Positions 1 to 9,258 of a DNA stretch of 20,655 bases are shown piece after piece. The notes beneath the pieces are model-generated. The model was not told where the DNA came from, did no database searches, and saw only the letters and a program-made list of their open reading frames with translations. The DNA comes from AP-15 sp050729795. GTDB lineage: Bacteria; Pseudomonadota; Alphaproteobacteria; ATCC43930; CGMCC-115725. Position 1 is the first letter of the stretch. Every line of letters starts with the position of its first letter. Where the stretch lies: contig JBOHME010000078.1 in assembly GCA_050729795.1 (NCBI GenBank), positions 1 to 20,655 of the forward strand, given 5' to 3'. The position numbers and the translations under genes were made by a program.

Positions 1-2
1 GG

Positions 3-1178
3 CGCAACTTCATCCCCGCCGACGCTTACCCCTACCAGACCCCGGTGGCCCTGCAATACGACAGCGGCGATTATGCCGCGACGCTGGAATTGGCGTTGAA
101 GGCCGCCGATTACGCCGGTTTCGAGGCGCGGCGGCGCGACGCGATGGCGCGCGGCAAATTGCGCGGCATCGGCATCGCCGCCTATATCGAGGCCTGTGGC
201 ATCGCCCCATCGGCGGTGGTCGGCGCGCTCGGCGCCCGCGCCGGGCTCTACGAAAGCGCCGCGGTGCGGGTGCATCCGACCGGCAGCGTCACGGTGCTGA
301 CCGGCTCGCACGCCCACGGCCAGGGTCACGAGACCACATTCTCGCAGCTGGTCGCCGACCGGCTCGGCATTCCAATCGAGAGCGTCGAGATCGTCCATGG
401 CGACACCGCCAAGATCCCCTATGGCATGGGGACTTATGGTTCGCGCTCGCTGGCGGTCGGCGGCTCGGCGATCGTCAAGGCGATGGACAAGATAGTCGCC
501 AAGGGCCGCAAGATCGCCGCCCACCTGCTCGAGGCGGCGGAGGCCGATGTCGAATTCAAGGACGGGAATTTCACGGTCGCGGGCACCGACCGGTCGAAGA
601 GCTTTGGCGAGGTGGCGCTGACCGCCTATGTGCCGCACAACTACCCTGAAGATCTGGAGCCGGGGCTCGACGAAACCGCGTTCTACGACCCGAAGAACTT
701 CACCTACCCGTCGGGCGCCCACATCGCCGAAATCGAGATCGACCCCGAGACCGGCCAGGTGACGATCGCCGGCTTTACCGCGAGCGACGATTTCGGTCGG
801 ATCATCAATCCGATGATCGTCGCCGGACAGGTTCATGGCGGGCTCGCGCAAGGGATCGGCCAGGCGCTGCTCGAGGGCTGCGTCTACGACAAGGGGACCG
901 GGCAACTGCTGACCGGCTCCTACAATGATTATGCGATGCCGCGTGCCGACGACCTGCCGAGCTTTGTGCTGTCGACCAACGTCACGCTGTGCACCCACAA
1001 CCCGCTCGGCGTCAAAGGCTGCGGCGAAGCGGGGGCGATCGGCGCGCCGGCGGCGATCACCAACGCCATCGTCGATGCGCTGAAGCCGCTCGGGGTCCGG
1101 CATGTCGAGATGCCGGCCACGCCCGAAAAGCTGTGGCGGGTGATCCAACAGCACCGCCAGCCACTCGCCGCGGATTAG
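3..1178 (+). CDS. coxL: Aerobic CO dehydrogenase / xanthine dehydrogenase family, molybdopterin-binding large subunit (C-terminal 391 residues)
   Basis: The reading frame is open from the first complete codon (position 3, RNFIPADAYPYQ) to the TAG at 1176-1178, so the gene starts upstream of the window. Seen: GQGHETTFSQ and GTYGSRSLAVGGSA, which are typical molybdopterin-cofactor-binding stretches of this family, and KGCGEAGAIGAP near the C-terminus. The Glu in that last motif corresponds to the conserved active-site glutamate of molybdenum hydroxylases. The end, MPATPEKLW, is typical of CoxL-like proteins. Members oxidise CO or hydroxylate organic substrates in an L/M/S complex with FAD and 2Fe-2S subunits. 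The FAD subunit gene follows 10 bp downstream. The loop that separates form I (AYXCSFR) from form II (AYRGAGR) is upstream of the window, so the substrate is undecided. The coxD/coxE-like genes downstream favour a CO-dehydrogenase-type enzyme, but form II enzymes often act on other substrates. Confidence 0.9.
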   Translation, partial: RNFIPADAYPYQTPVALQYDSGDYAATLELALKAADYAGFEARRRDAMARGKLRGIGIAAYIEACGIAPSAVVGALGARAGLYESAAVRVHPTGSVTVLTGSHAHGQGHETTFSQLVADRLGIPIESVEIVHGDTAKIPYGMGTYGSRSLAVGGSAIVKAMDKIVAKGRKIAAHLLEAAEADVEFKDGNFTVAGTDRSKSFGEVALTAYVPHNYPEDLEPGLDETAFYDPKNFTYPSGAHIAEIEIDPETGQVTIAGFTASDDFGRIINPMIVAGQVHGGLAQGIGQALLEGCVYDKGTGQLLTGSYNDYAMPRADDLPSFVLSTNVTLCTHNPLGVKGCGEAGAIGAPAAITNAIVDALKPLGVRHVEMPATPEKLWRVIQQHRQPLAAD

Positions 1179-1188
1179 GGAGAGCCCG

Positions 1189-1983
1189 ATGTACGAATTC
1201 ACCTACCACAAGCCCGCAAGCCTCGACGAGATCACGAATTTGCTTGGCGCGAACGAGGAGGCCAAGCTCGTCGCCGGCGGCATGACGCTGATCCCGACCT
1301 TGAAGCAGCGGCTCGCCCGACCCTCCGATCTCGTCGATCTCGCCGCGATTACCGCGTTGCGCGGCATTACCGATGCCGCGGACGCGGTCGTGATCGGCGC
1401 AATGACCCGCCATGCCGAGGTCAACCGCTCGGCGGTCGTCAAGCAGGGGATTCCGGCGTTGGCGGCGATGGCCGGGATGATCGGCGATCCGGCGGTGCGC
1501 AACCGCGGCACCATCGGCGGCTCGATTTCGAACAACGATCCGGCAGCGGACTACCCGGCGGCGCTGGTGGCCCTCGGTGCCACCGTGCTTACGACCAAGC
1601 GCGAGATCGCGGCCGAACAGTTTTTCGCCGGCATGTTCGAGACCGCACTCGAAACGGACGAGATCGTTACCGCAGTGCGCTTTCCGAAGATTGCGAACGC
1701 GAACTACCAGAAATTCCGCAATCCGGCCTCGCGCTATGCGATCGTCGGGGTGTTTGTCGCCCGCCCGCCGGCCGGTGTGCGCGTCGCCGTGACGGGCGCC
1801 GGTCCCGTCGTGTTCCGGGTCCCGGAGATGGAGGCCGCACTCGGCCGATCGTTTACGCCCGACGCGATCAAGGACATCGCGATCCCGCAGGACGGCCTCA
1901 ATTCCGACATCCATGCCAGCGCCGAATACCGCGCCCATCTGGTCAATGTGATGGCCCGCCGCGCCGTCGCCGCCTGCGCGTAA
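1189..1983 (+). CDS. coxM: FAD-binding medium subunit of a CO dehydrogenase-type molybdenum hydroxylase
   Basis: A 264-residue protein, a little shorter than the usual ~270-290 of the family. Seen: AGGMTLIPTLKQRLA near residues 29-43 and TIGGSISNNDPAADYPAAL near 108-126. These match the two FAD-contacting signatures of CoxM (AGGxSLxPxMK and TIGGxxxxxDPAxD). The ATG at 1189 follows GGGAGAG at a good ribosome-binding-site distance and lies 10 bp after the large-subunit stop, so the two genes are almost certainly co-transcribed. The subunit carries electrons from the 2Fe-2S clusters of the small subunit to the acceptor. No small-subunit gene follows. It is presumably upstream of the window, or the module is incomplete. 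The next gene is convergent, so this ends the structural operon. Confidence 0.9.
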   Translation: MYEFTYHKPASLDEITNLLGANEEAKLVAGGMTLIPTLKQRLARPSDLVDLAAITALRGITDAADAVVIGAMTRHAEVNRSAVVKQGIPALAAMAGMIGDPAVRNRGTIGGSISNNDPAADYPAALVALGATVLTTKREIAAEQFFAGMFETALETDEIVTAVRFPKIANANYQKFRNPASRYAIVGVFVARPPAGVRVAVTGAGPVVFRVPEMEAALGRSFTPDAIKDIAIPQDGLNSDIHASAEYRAHLVNVMARRAVAACA

Positions 1984-2003
1984 AAGCGGCGGAATGCCCC
2001 CGA

Positions 2004-2031
2004 CCCGGGAGGCGTGTGATACGCCTTCGGG
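2004..2031. terminator. Candidate bidirectional hairpin terminator between convergent genes
   Basis: The arms GGAGGCGT (2008-2015) and ACGCCTTC (2021-2028) pair around a GTGAT loop, with one G-T wobble. After a single bulged G at 2007 the stem extends by CCC/GGG (2004-2006/2029-2031). It sits between the coxM stop and the stop of the reverse-strand monooxygenase gene. T-rich tracts flank it loosely on each strand (TTTT about 13 bases after it on +, CTTTTA about 19 bases after it on the reverse strand), so a shared terminator is plausible but not canonical. Confidence 0.5.
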
Positions 2032-2050
2032 CCGGCAAGGGCGGATTTTG

Positions 2051-3295
2051 CTACTCGGCGGCGGCGCGCACCGGCGAGTGCAGAGCGGTCATGTAATCGA
2101 CGCTGACCGGCTGGTTGGTCTCGAACGGGCTTTTCAGATCGAATTCCTTGGCCATCTCGCGCACTGCCGGGAACACTTCCTGGCCCAATAGCCGGATGCA
2201 GGTCTTGGCATCCTCATTGGTCACCGTGCCGTCATTGCCCCAGACGCCGAGGATGCCGGGCCGCGTCTCCTGCAAAAGGATGCGCAGCTTGGCAATGACC
2301 TGCTTTGGTGTGCCGGCGATGATCATCAATTCTTCGAGCTGCTTTTCCAGCGGCGGACGGTAGCGCGGGTTTTTCGACCTGCCGGTGGCGAACTCGACAA
2401 AGGGGCGGCGATTGTCGGGGCTCGAATAACCCGAAGGCGTGCTCCACACCGGGTGCGCCAAGCCGGTGAACTCGCCCTGCATCCACATGAACTGGCGGGC
2501 GTTCTCGATCGCCTTTTCCTCGGTCTCGGCGACGTGGATCTGCTTTAGGAGGCCGTGGTAATCGGGACCGGGAGTGAAGCCGGCCTCGGTCGCTGCGGCA
2601 TCGTAGAGCTGCCAGATCTGCCTGGTGCGATCGACCGGCGTGTTGAGCGCGATATAGGGATAGCCGCGCGCCGCCGCCCACAGGATCGTCTCTTTGCTGA
2701 TGACGCCGGGGATCCACACCCGCGGGTGTGGCTTTTGCAACGGCACGGCCCAAGGATTGACAACCCGGTGCTGGTAGTGGGTGCCTTCCCAGCGGAACGG
2801 GCCTTCGCGGGTCCAGGCGGCGACGACCAGATCGTGCGCCTCCTGAAAGCGCTCGCGGTTGTAGGCCGGACTGACCCCGGTTGCGAGCTGCTCCTGACCG
2901 CCGCCGCGGACAAAGCCCGACACCAGCCGGCCGCGCGAAATCATGTCGATCATCGCCAATTCCTCGGCGAGCCGCACCGGGTTCTCGGCCAATGGCAACG
3001 GGTTGCCGAGCAGGATGATCTTGGCCTTCTTGGTCGCGGCAGCGAGGATCGCCGCAAAGATGTTGCACTTCGCCTGCATGCAGAACGGCGCGTTGTGGTG
3101 CTCGTTCAGCATAAAGCCTTCGATGCCCATCTCCTCGGCGTAAATGTAATGTTCGAGATATTCATTATAGAGCCGGCTGCCGGCGACCGGGTCGAAATAC
3201 TTGTTGGAGAACATCAGCGCCGTGGCCCCGAACTTCAGGCCCTCCTCGGCGAAATACGCCGACATCGGCTGCTCGGTGAAGTACATGAGCTGCAT
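2051..3295 (-). CDS. LLM-class (luciferase-like) flavin-dependent monooxygenase
   Basis: A 414-residue protein of the bacterial luciferase family (PF00296). Members use reduced FMN or F420 with oxygen to oxidise organic substrates; the substrate here is unknown. Seen: GFMLNEHHNAP (about 60-70), the aligned beta-strand and helix LLGNPLPLAENPVRLAEELAMID, and ISRGRLVSGFVRGGG. The last is the classic family segment preceding the substrate-binding region. The start is the ATG at 3295, preceded on its strand by GGAGACGGAGAAACTC. The frame stays open much further upstream, but that part is antisense to the vapC coding region and should not be counted. A GTG seven codons upstream (3314-3316) is an alternative start. 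The gene follows vapC on the same strand after a 140-bp gap and converges on coxM. It interrupts the cox cluster. Confidence 0.88.
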   Translation of the reverse strand: MQLMYFTEQPMSAYFAEEGLKFGATALMFSNKYFDPVAGSRLYNEYLEHYIYAEEMGIEGFMLNEHHNAPFCMQAKCNIFAAILAAATKKAKIILLGNPLPLAENPVRLAEELAMIDMISRGRLVSGFVRGGGQEQLATGVSPAYNRERFQEAHDLVVAAWTREGPFRWEGTHYQHRVVNPWAVPLQKPHPRVWIPGVISKETILWAAARGYPYIALNTPVDRTRQIWQLYDAAATEAGFTPGPDYHGLLKQIHVAETEEKAIENARQFMWMQGEFTGLAHPVWSTPSGYSSPDNRRPFVEFATGRSKNPRYRPPLEKQLEELMIIAGTPKQVIAKLRILLQETRPGILGVWGNDGTVTNEDAKTCIRLLGQEVFPAVREMAKEFDLKSPFETNQPVSVDYMTALHSPVRAAAE

Positions 3296-3435
3296 GAGTT
3301 TCTCCGTCTCCGACACGGCCGCGTTCCGGCTGCGGCGCCAGGCGGAGTCTGGCACAAATCCCGCCGTCGTGCGCCGGTTTTTTGTCTGCCCGCGCCCTTG
3401 CCGGCAGGGCTCGCCGAGGAGCGTGCCGTGCCGCC

Positions 3436-3843
3436 CTAGGCGTCGAGCAGACGGACCGCGCCGGCAAGATGCGGCAGATTCGCCACCGAAGCGAAGCGGC
3501 GATCGGCGGTCACCACATGGGTCCGGCGCTGCAGCGCCAGCGCAAGATAGAGGCAATCGTAGATCGGGTGGCCGATCTCCATGGCGAGCCTCAGCGCCTG
3601 GTCGATGTAAGGCTCGATCGGGAGTGCAGCGACCGGGGCTCGGCACAATTCGGAGAACCACTCCGATGCTTCCTCGGGAGTGATCTCGCCACGCCCGGCA
3701 CGTCGCCACAATGCGTTTGCCGCTTCCGCGAGCCATAAAACGGGTGCGATCAGCTCCTCTTGGCGGAGCGCCACCGCCGCTTCGCTGCCCGGTTCGGCAA
3801 ACACCCATTTCAGCGCGACCGACGCGTCAACGACGACGATCAT
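3436..3843 (-). CDS. vapC: VapC-type PIN-domain toxin (ribonuclease)
   Basis: A 135-residue PIN-domain protein, the usual VapC length. The four acidic active-site positions are present: Asp6 (VVDASVALKW), Glu40 (LAEAANALW), Asp96 (IYDCLYLALA) and Asp114 (VTADRRF). VapC toxins are Mg2+-dependent endoribonucleases that cleave tRNA or rRNA and are neutralised by the cognate VapB. The start ATG (3841-3843) overlaps the stop of the upstream antitoxin gene by four bases (ATGA). That implies translational coupling and a dedicated bicistronic operon. All catalytic residues are intact, so the toxin looks functional. The RNA target cannot be read from the sequence. Confidence 0.93.
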   Translation of the reverse strand: MIVVVDASVALKWVFAEPGSEAAVALRQEELIAPVLWLAEAANALWRRAGRGEITPEEASEWFSELCRAPVAALPIEPYIDQALRLAMEIGHPIYDCLYLALALQRRTHVVTADRRFASVANLPHLAGAVRLLDA

Positions 3844-4073
3844 CGCTCGTCGCGGTCCTGGCGAATAAGTTCTTCCGATCCTACGGAGATGCGCCCGCGC
3901 GTCGCCTCCCGCAATGCTGCCGCGCGCTCCCAGAATGCGGCGCGCCCGGCTCGCAACGCGCTCTCCAGGATGATCCGATGCTCGGCTTCGGCGCTGCGGC
4001 CGTGCTCGGCGGCTCTGCGCTTCAGCGCGTCAACCACCTCCTGAGGAACGTCCCTAACGAGAAGCTGAGGCAT
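3840..4073 (-). CDS. vapB: FitA/VapB-type ribbon-helix-helix antitoxin
   Basis: A 77-residue protein. The N-terminus MPQLLVRDVPQEVVDALKRRAAEHGRSAEAEHR reads as an Arc/FitA ribbon-helix-helix DNA-binding domain: a beta strand followed by two helices with the RSAEAE turn. The C-terminal ~35 residues (ending VGSEELIRQDRDER) would wrap the VapC toxin. GGGAG lies 6 bases upstream of the ATG. The gene overlaps vapC by four bases and is transcribed first, as usual. Antitoxins of this type repress their own promoter, with stronger repression when bound to toxin. A candidate operator lies just upstream (4089-4109). Confidence 0.9.
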   Translation of the reverse strand: MPQLLVRDVPQEVVDALKRRAAEHGRSAEAEHRIILESALRAGRAAFWERAAALREATRGRISVGSEELIRQDRDER

Positions 4074-4088
4074 TTGAATTCTCCCGGG

Positions 4089-4109
4089 TGATGCTATCGT
4101 ATGATATCA
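4089..4109. promoter_or_regulatory. Candidate VapB operator (imperfect 21-bp palindrome)
   Basis: The segment begins TGAT and ends ATCA, with symmetrically placed AT steps in between. It also contains the perfect 8-bp palindrome TGATATCA at 4102-4109. It lies 15-36 bp upstream of the vapB start in a locally AT-rich patch of otherwise GC-rich DNA. RHH antitoxins bind such palindromes. The assignment rests on position and symmetry only. Confidence 0.4.
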
Positions 4110-4223
4110 GTGAAGGTCCGGGTGTGTCGAGCAACGCGGCCGGGGTGGCGTGAGCGGGGTCGGTGCATTAGATACGAAGCTCGAACCCGCGCCCGGTGTT
4201 TTCGGGCGTATGTCGTCTACCCG

Positions 4224-4249
4224 CCCTCTCCCGACGGGAGAGGGGTTTT
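4224..4249. repeat. Perfect GC-rich palindrome followed by TTTT, upstream of coxD
   Basis: CCCTCTCCCG (4224-4233) and CGGGAGAGGG (4235-4244) are exact reverse complements separated by one base, followed by G and TTTT (4246-4249). In RNA this would make a 9-bp stem with a 3-base loop plus a short U-run, resembling an intrinsic terminator. No + strand gene lies just upstream for it to terminate, and it sits only 20 bp before the coxD start. It may be a member of a dispersed palindromic repeat family that also contributed the tail of coxD (5202-5269). The rest of the 4074-4269 intergenic stretch shows no gene. Confidence 0.6.
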
Positions 4250-4269
4250 GTTGATCAGGGTTATTGCCG

Positions 4270-5265
4270 ATGGATGCTGCCGCACCCGCCAAGCTCCCCG
4301 CCGCGGTCGATGACACCTTGGCCCTGCTTGGCAGCGCCGACTATATTGCCGATCGCAGCCTCGCGACGGCGGTGCATCTGGCGCTGCATCTGCGCCGGCC
4401 GCTGTTTCTCGAAGGCGAGGCCGGGGTCGGCAAAACCGAGATCGCCAAGGTGCTGGCGACGGCGCTGCGGCGGCGCCTGATCCGCCTGCAATGCTACGAG
4501 GGGCTCGATGTCGCCTCGGCGGTCTACGAGTGGGATTACGCCCGGCAGATGATCGAAATCCGCCTCGCGGAGGCGGCGGACGAAGATCGCGGCGAGATCG
4601 AGAGCACGATCTTTTCCGACCGGTTTCTGATCAAGCGGCCGCTGCTGCAGGCGCTCGAACCGGATATTGCCGGCGCGCCGGTCCTGCTGATCGACGAGCT
4701 CGACCGCACCGATGAGCCGTTCGAAGCCTATCTATTGGAGCTCTTATCGGATTTCCAGGTGACAATCCCGGAAATCGGCACGGTGCACGCGAGCGAGCCG
4801 CCGATCGTCATCATCACCTCGAACCGCACCCGCGAAATCCACGACGCGCTGAAGCGGCGCTGCTTCTATTATTGGGTCGATTACCCGACCGCCGCGCGCG
4901 AGCTCGAAATCCTCGAGCGCAAGGCGCCCGACGCCAGCGCGGAGCTGTCGCGGCAGGTGGTCGGTTTTGTGCAGAAATTGCGGACGATGGATCTGTTCAA
5001 GCTGCCTGGGATCGCCGAGACGATCGACTGGACCGAAGCTCTGATGCAGCTAGACGTGCTGGAGCTCACCCCGCATGCGATCAACGACACCTTGGGCGTG
5101 CTGCTCAAATACCAGGACGACATCGCCCGCATCCAAGGGAGCGAGGCCGCCCGGCTGCTCGATCAGATCAGGGCCGAGGCCGCCGATATTGCGCGGGAAG
5201 GCCTCTCACCCGAGCCTTCTGCTCGCATGCGGGCAGCGGGCGGGCCCCGCGCAGCGGGAGGGTGA
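4270..5265 (+). CDS. coxD: MoxR-family AAA+ ATPase, CoxD-like
   Basis: A 331-residue AAA+ ATPase. Seen: Walker A GEAGVGKT (about 49-56), Walker B VLLIDELD (about 138-145), the sensor-1 stretch IITSNRTREI (about 181-190) and the arginine-finger-like ALKRRC. In Oligotropha, CoxD is a chaperone-like ATPase needed to build the Cu-S-Mo centre of CO dehydrogenase. It works with a VWA partner, here encoded by the next gene. An in-frame TTG at 4264 is possible, but the ATG at 4270 is preferred, with AGGG about 10 bases upstream. The last ~19 residues (SPEPSARMRAAGG onward) are low-complexity and encoded within a palindromic element (5202-5269), so the C-terminus is probably a recent extension. The gene restarts the cox module after the reverse-strand block. 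Confidence 0.9.
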   Translation: MDAAAPAKLPAAVDDTLALLGSADYIADRSLATAVHLALHLRRPLFLEGEAGVGKTEIAKVLATALRRRLIRLQCYEGLDVASAVYEWDYARQMIEIRLAEAADEDRGEIESTIFSDRFLIKRPLLQALEPDIAGAPVLLIDELDRTDEPFEAYLLELLSDFQVTIPEIGTVHASEPPIVIITSNRTREIHDALKRRCFYYWVDYPTAARELEILERKAPDASAELSRQVVGFVQKLRTMDLFKLPGIAETIDWTEALMQLDVLELTPHAINDTLGVLLKYQDDIARIQGSEAARLLDQIRAEAADIAREGLSPEPSARMRAAGGPRAAGG

Positions 5266-5269
5266 GGGG
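5202..5269. repeat. Palindromic REP-like element covering the 3' end and stop codon of coxD
   Basis: The outer arms are CCTCTCACCC (5202-5211) and GGGTGAGGGG (5260-5269), which match as reverse complements at 9 of 10 positions. The interior is rich in GC hairpins (GCGGGCGGGCCCCGC). The coxD stop TGA (5263-5265) lies inside the right arm, and coxE starts 8 bp later. The composition resembles the CCCTC...GAGGG palindromes common between genes in Hyphomicrobiales. Here the element is read as protein. Confidence 0.55.
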
Positions 5270-5276
5270 TCTTCGG

Positions 5277-6494
5277 ATGGCCGAAAGCGGCGGGCGGCTC
5301 GTCGCCAATCTGATGCATTTTGCGCGCACCCTGCGGGCGGCCGGATTGCCGGTCGGGCCGGGCAAGGTCATCGACGCCGTGCAGGCGGTGCGGACGGTCG
5401 GCATCACCGACCGGCGTGACTTCTACTGGACACTGCACGCGGTGTTTGTCAACCGGCCGGACCAGCGGCTGATTTTCGACCAGGCGTTTCACATCTTCTG
5501 GCGCAACCCCGATCTGTTGAAAAAGATGATGGCGCTGGTATTGCCGGAAATGCGGGTTCCGGAGGCGGAAGACCGCGGCACCGAGATGGCGCGGCGCCTG
5601 GCCGAGGCGCTGCATCCGAACCAGGAGCCGCCGGGCGAGCCCGAGGAGGTCGAGAGCGAAATCGACGCGGTCATGACCTTTTCCGACCGCGAGCAATTGC
5701 GCCAGATGGATTTCGAGAAGATGTCGCTGGACGAGCTGGCGCGCGCCAAGGCGGCGATCGCCCGGCTGCGGCTGCCGGTGCGGGATGTGCCGACGCGACG
5801 CTTTGCCGCCGACCGTCATGGTGCGCGTGCCGATCTGCGGGCGACGATGCGCGCCGCGCTGCGCTGCGGCGGGTTTATCGAGCTGAAGCGCAAAAGCCCG
5901 CGCCGCCGCCCGCCGCCGCTCGTGGTGCTGTGCGACATCTCCGGCTCGATGAGCCGCTACAGCCGCATCTTTCTGCATTTCATGCACACGGTCACCAACG
6001 ACCGCGACCGCGTCTTCGATTTCGTCTTTGGCACCAGGCTGACCAACATCACCCGCTATCTGCGCCACCGCGATGTCGATCTGGCGCTGGAGCGGGTCGG
6101 CGAGGCGGTCGCCGACTGGTCGGGCGGGACCCGGATCGGCCATGCGATCGCCGAGTTCAACCGGCTGTGGTCGCGCCGCCTCTTGGGCCAGGGGGCGATC
6201 GTGCTGTTGATCACCGACGGCCTCGACCGCGATGCCGGCGCCGGGCTCGGCCTGGAAATGGATCGGCTGCACCGCTCCTGCCGGCGGCTCATTTGGCTGA
6301 ACCCGCTGTTGCGCTATGAGGGGTTCGAGCCAAGATCACTGGGGATGCGGGCGATGATGCCCTTTGTCGACGAGTTCCGGCCGGTGCACAATCTCGAAAG
6401 CCTCGAAGAACTGATCGGGGCGCTGAGCAGCGCACCGGCGCGGCGCGGCGCCACGAGCCCTACCTTGCGCGATTACCGGGAGAGAGCGGCATGA
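5277..6494 (+). CDS. coxE: VWA-domain protein, CoxE-like
   Basis: A 405-residue protein. The N-terminal ~200 residues are mostly helical with a charged linker (PPGEPEEVESEID). The C-terminal von Willebrand A domain has an intact metal-ion-dependent adhesion site: DISGS at about 220-224, the Thr of SGGTRIG at about 285, and TDGLD at about 313-317. CoxE-type VWA proteins pair with MoxR ATPases such as CoxD to insert metal into, or mature, molybdenum hydroxylases. The frame is open about 400 bases further upstream, but that part is antiparallel in meaning to coxD. The ATG at 5277 is the natural start, just after coxD. SD-like GGTGAGGGG lies in the preceding palindrome. The stop overlaps the next start by ATGA. 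Confidence 0.9.
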   Translation: MAESGGRLVANLMHFARTLRAAGLPVGPGKVIDAVQAVRTVGITDRRDFYWTLHAVFVNRPDQRLIFDQAFHIFWRNPDLLKKMMALVLPEMRVPEAEDRGTEMARRLAEALHPNQEPPGEPEEVESEIDAVMTFSDREQLRQMDFEKMSLDELARAKAAIARLRLPVRDVPTRRFAADRHGARADLRATMRAALRCGGFIELKRKSPRRRPPPLVVLCDISGSMSRYSRIFLHFMHTVTNDRDRVFDFVFGTRLTNITRYLRHRDVDLALERVGEAVADWSGGTRIGHAIAEFNRLWSRRLLGQGAIVLLITDGLDRDAGAGLGLEMDRLHRSCRRLIWLNPLLRYEGFEPRSLGMRAMMPFVDEFRPVHNLESLEELIGALSSAPARRGATSPTLRDYRERAA

Positions 6495-6811
6495 GCGATA
6501 CGGCGGAAATTCTCGAACAGGCGGCGCGCTGGCGCGAGGCGGGCTCGGCTGTGGCATTGGCGACCGTGGTGACGACCTGGGGCTCCTCGCCGCGCCCGGT
6601 CGGCGCCAAGCTCGCCGTGGACGATACGGGAGCGATGGTCGGCTCGGTATCGGGTGGCTGCGTCGAGGGTGCGGTGGTCGAGGAGGCGCTCGCCGCGATC
6701 CGCGACGGCAAGTCGCGGCTTCTCGATTTCGGGGTCAGCGACGACCAGGCCTGGGAAGTCGGTCTCGCCTGCGGCGGCAAAATCCAGATTTTTGTCGAGC
6801 GCGTGGAATGA
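6491..6811 (+). CDS. XdhC-family protein, N-terminal (XdhC/CoxI) domain only
   Basis: A 106-residue protein matching the PF02625 domain: LATVVTTWGSSPRPVGAKLAV, then GSVSGGCVEGAVVEEA with Cys57, then GLACGG. XdhC proteins bind molybdenum cofactor, protect it and pass it to apo-hydroxylases. In E. coli-type or Rhodobacter XdhC this domain is fused to a Rossmann domain; here that domain is the next gene. Four-base ATGA overlaps with both neighbours imply strict translational coupling. The two halves probably act as one complex. Confidence 0.9.
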   Translation: MSDTAEILEQAARWREAGSAVALATVVTTWGSSPRPVGAKLAVDDTGAMVGSVSGGCVEGAVVEEALAAIRDGKSRLLDFGVSDDQAWEVGLACGGKIQIFVERVE

Positions 6812-7514
6812 AGGGCCGACTCCTCGACCGGGTGGTCGCCGCGGCGCGTGATCACCGCTCGGTGGCGCTCGCGACCGAGCTCGCCAGCGGCCGGCAGTTG
6901 CTGCTCGATGGTGACGCGGCCGACGGCGATCTCCGGCTCGATGATGCGTCGCTCGACAGACTGCGCGAAGTGTGGCGGGCCGGCCGCAACCGGACCATCG
7001 AAACCGCGTCCGGGCCGGTTTTTGTCGAGGTGCTGACGCCACCGCACCGCTGCTTTGTGATCGGCGCGGTGCATATCGCCCAGCCCCTGGCGCAAATTTT
7101 GGCATTGGCCGATTACGCCGTGACCGTGATCGATCCGCGCGGTGCCTTTGCCACGGCAGCGCGCTTTCCCGGTGTCGATCTCGTGGGCGAATGGCCCGAC
7201 GAAGCGCTCGAACGGCTCAAACCGGATCGCGGCTCGGCGGTGGTGGCCTTGACCCATGACCCGAAGCTCGACGACCCGGCGCTGGCCGCGGCGCTGCGCT
7301 CGGATTGCTTCTACGTCGGCGCCCTGGGTTCGCGACGCAATCACGCTGCGCGCTGTGCCCGGCTGAAGGAGCAGGGGTTCAGCGATGCCGATCTCGCCCG
7401 CATCCACGGGCCGGTCGGGCTCGATATCGGTGCCGTCTCACCGGCCGAGGTGGCGACATCGATCGTCGCCGAGATGACCCGGGTGCTGCGCCGCGGCGAG
7501 CCGGCGGTGGCGGC

Positions 7515-7518
<4 letters not shown>
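6808..7518 (+). CDS. XdhC-family protein, Rossmann-domain half
   Basis: A 236-residue protein. Its central CFVIGAVHIAQPLAQILALADY (about 82-103) is the XdhC_C (PF13478) dinucleotide-type fold. The stretch YVGALGSRRNHAARCARL and the C-terminal GLDIGAVSPAEVATSIVAEM are the usual family signatures. It complements the preceding single-domain gene, giving a split XdhC for molybdenum cofactor handling and insertion into the CoxL-type subunit. It overlaps the upstream gene by ATGA and the downstream gene by GTGA. All conserved stretches are in place and there is no sign of decay. Confidence 0.9.
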
Positions 7519-9200
<1,682 letters not shown>

Positions 9201-9258
9201 ACCGCGCGGCAGCACCAGCATCTGAGGGCGTCGCCGGCACGATGGTGGCGTTCGGCCT

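Noticed and set aside
3360..3420. GCCCT/AGGGC hairpin near TTTTTT between vapC and the monooxygenase as a terminator
   Set aside because: On the relevant reverse strand the run is A6 after the stem, not T, so it is wrongly oriented.
3296..3808. Upstream extension of the luciferase-like monooxygenase frame to a 585-codon ORF
   Set aside because: It runs antisense-free but out of frame across the vapC coding region, which has its own convincing PIN-domain frame; the ATG at 3295 has a good SD and matches the family N-terminus.
4170..4200. GGTTCGAGC on the reverse strand, resembling a tRNA T-loop
   Set aside because: No acceptor stem, anticodon arm or D-arm can be drawn around it.
4872..5276. 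Upstream extension of the coxE frame
   Set aside because: It overlaps the intact coxD gene in another frame and gives Arg-rich sequence with no domain, typical of a shadow frame in GC-rich DNA.
4264..6494. Methanol dehydrogenase (mox) assembly genes
   Set aside because: MoxR/VWA pairs occur in several systems; the flanking molybdenum hydroxylase, XdhC and MocA-like genes point to a cox-type module instead.
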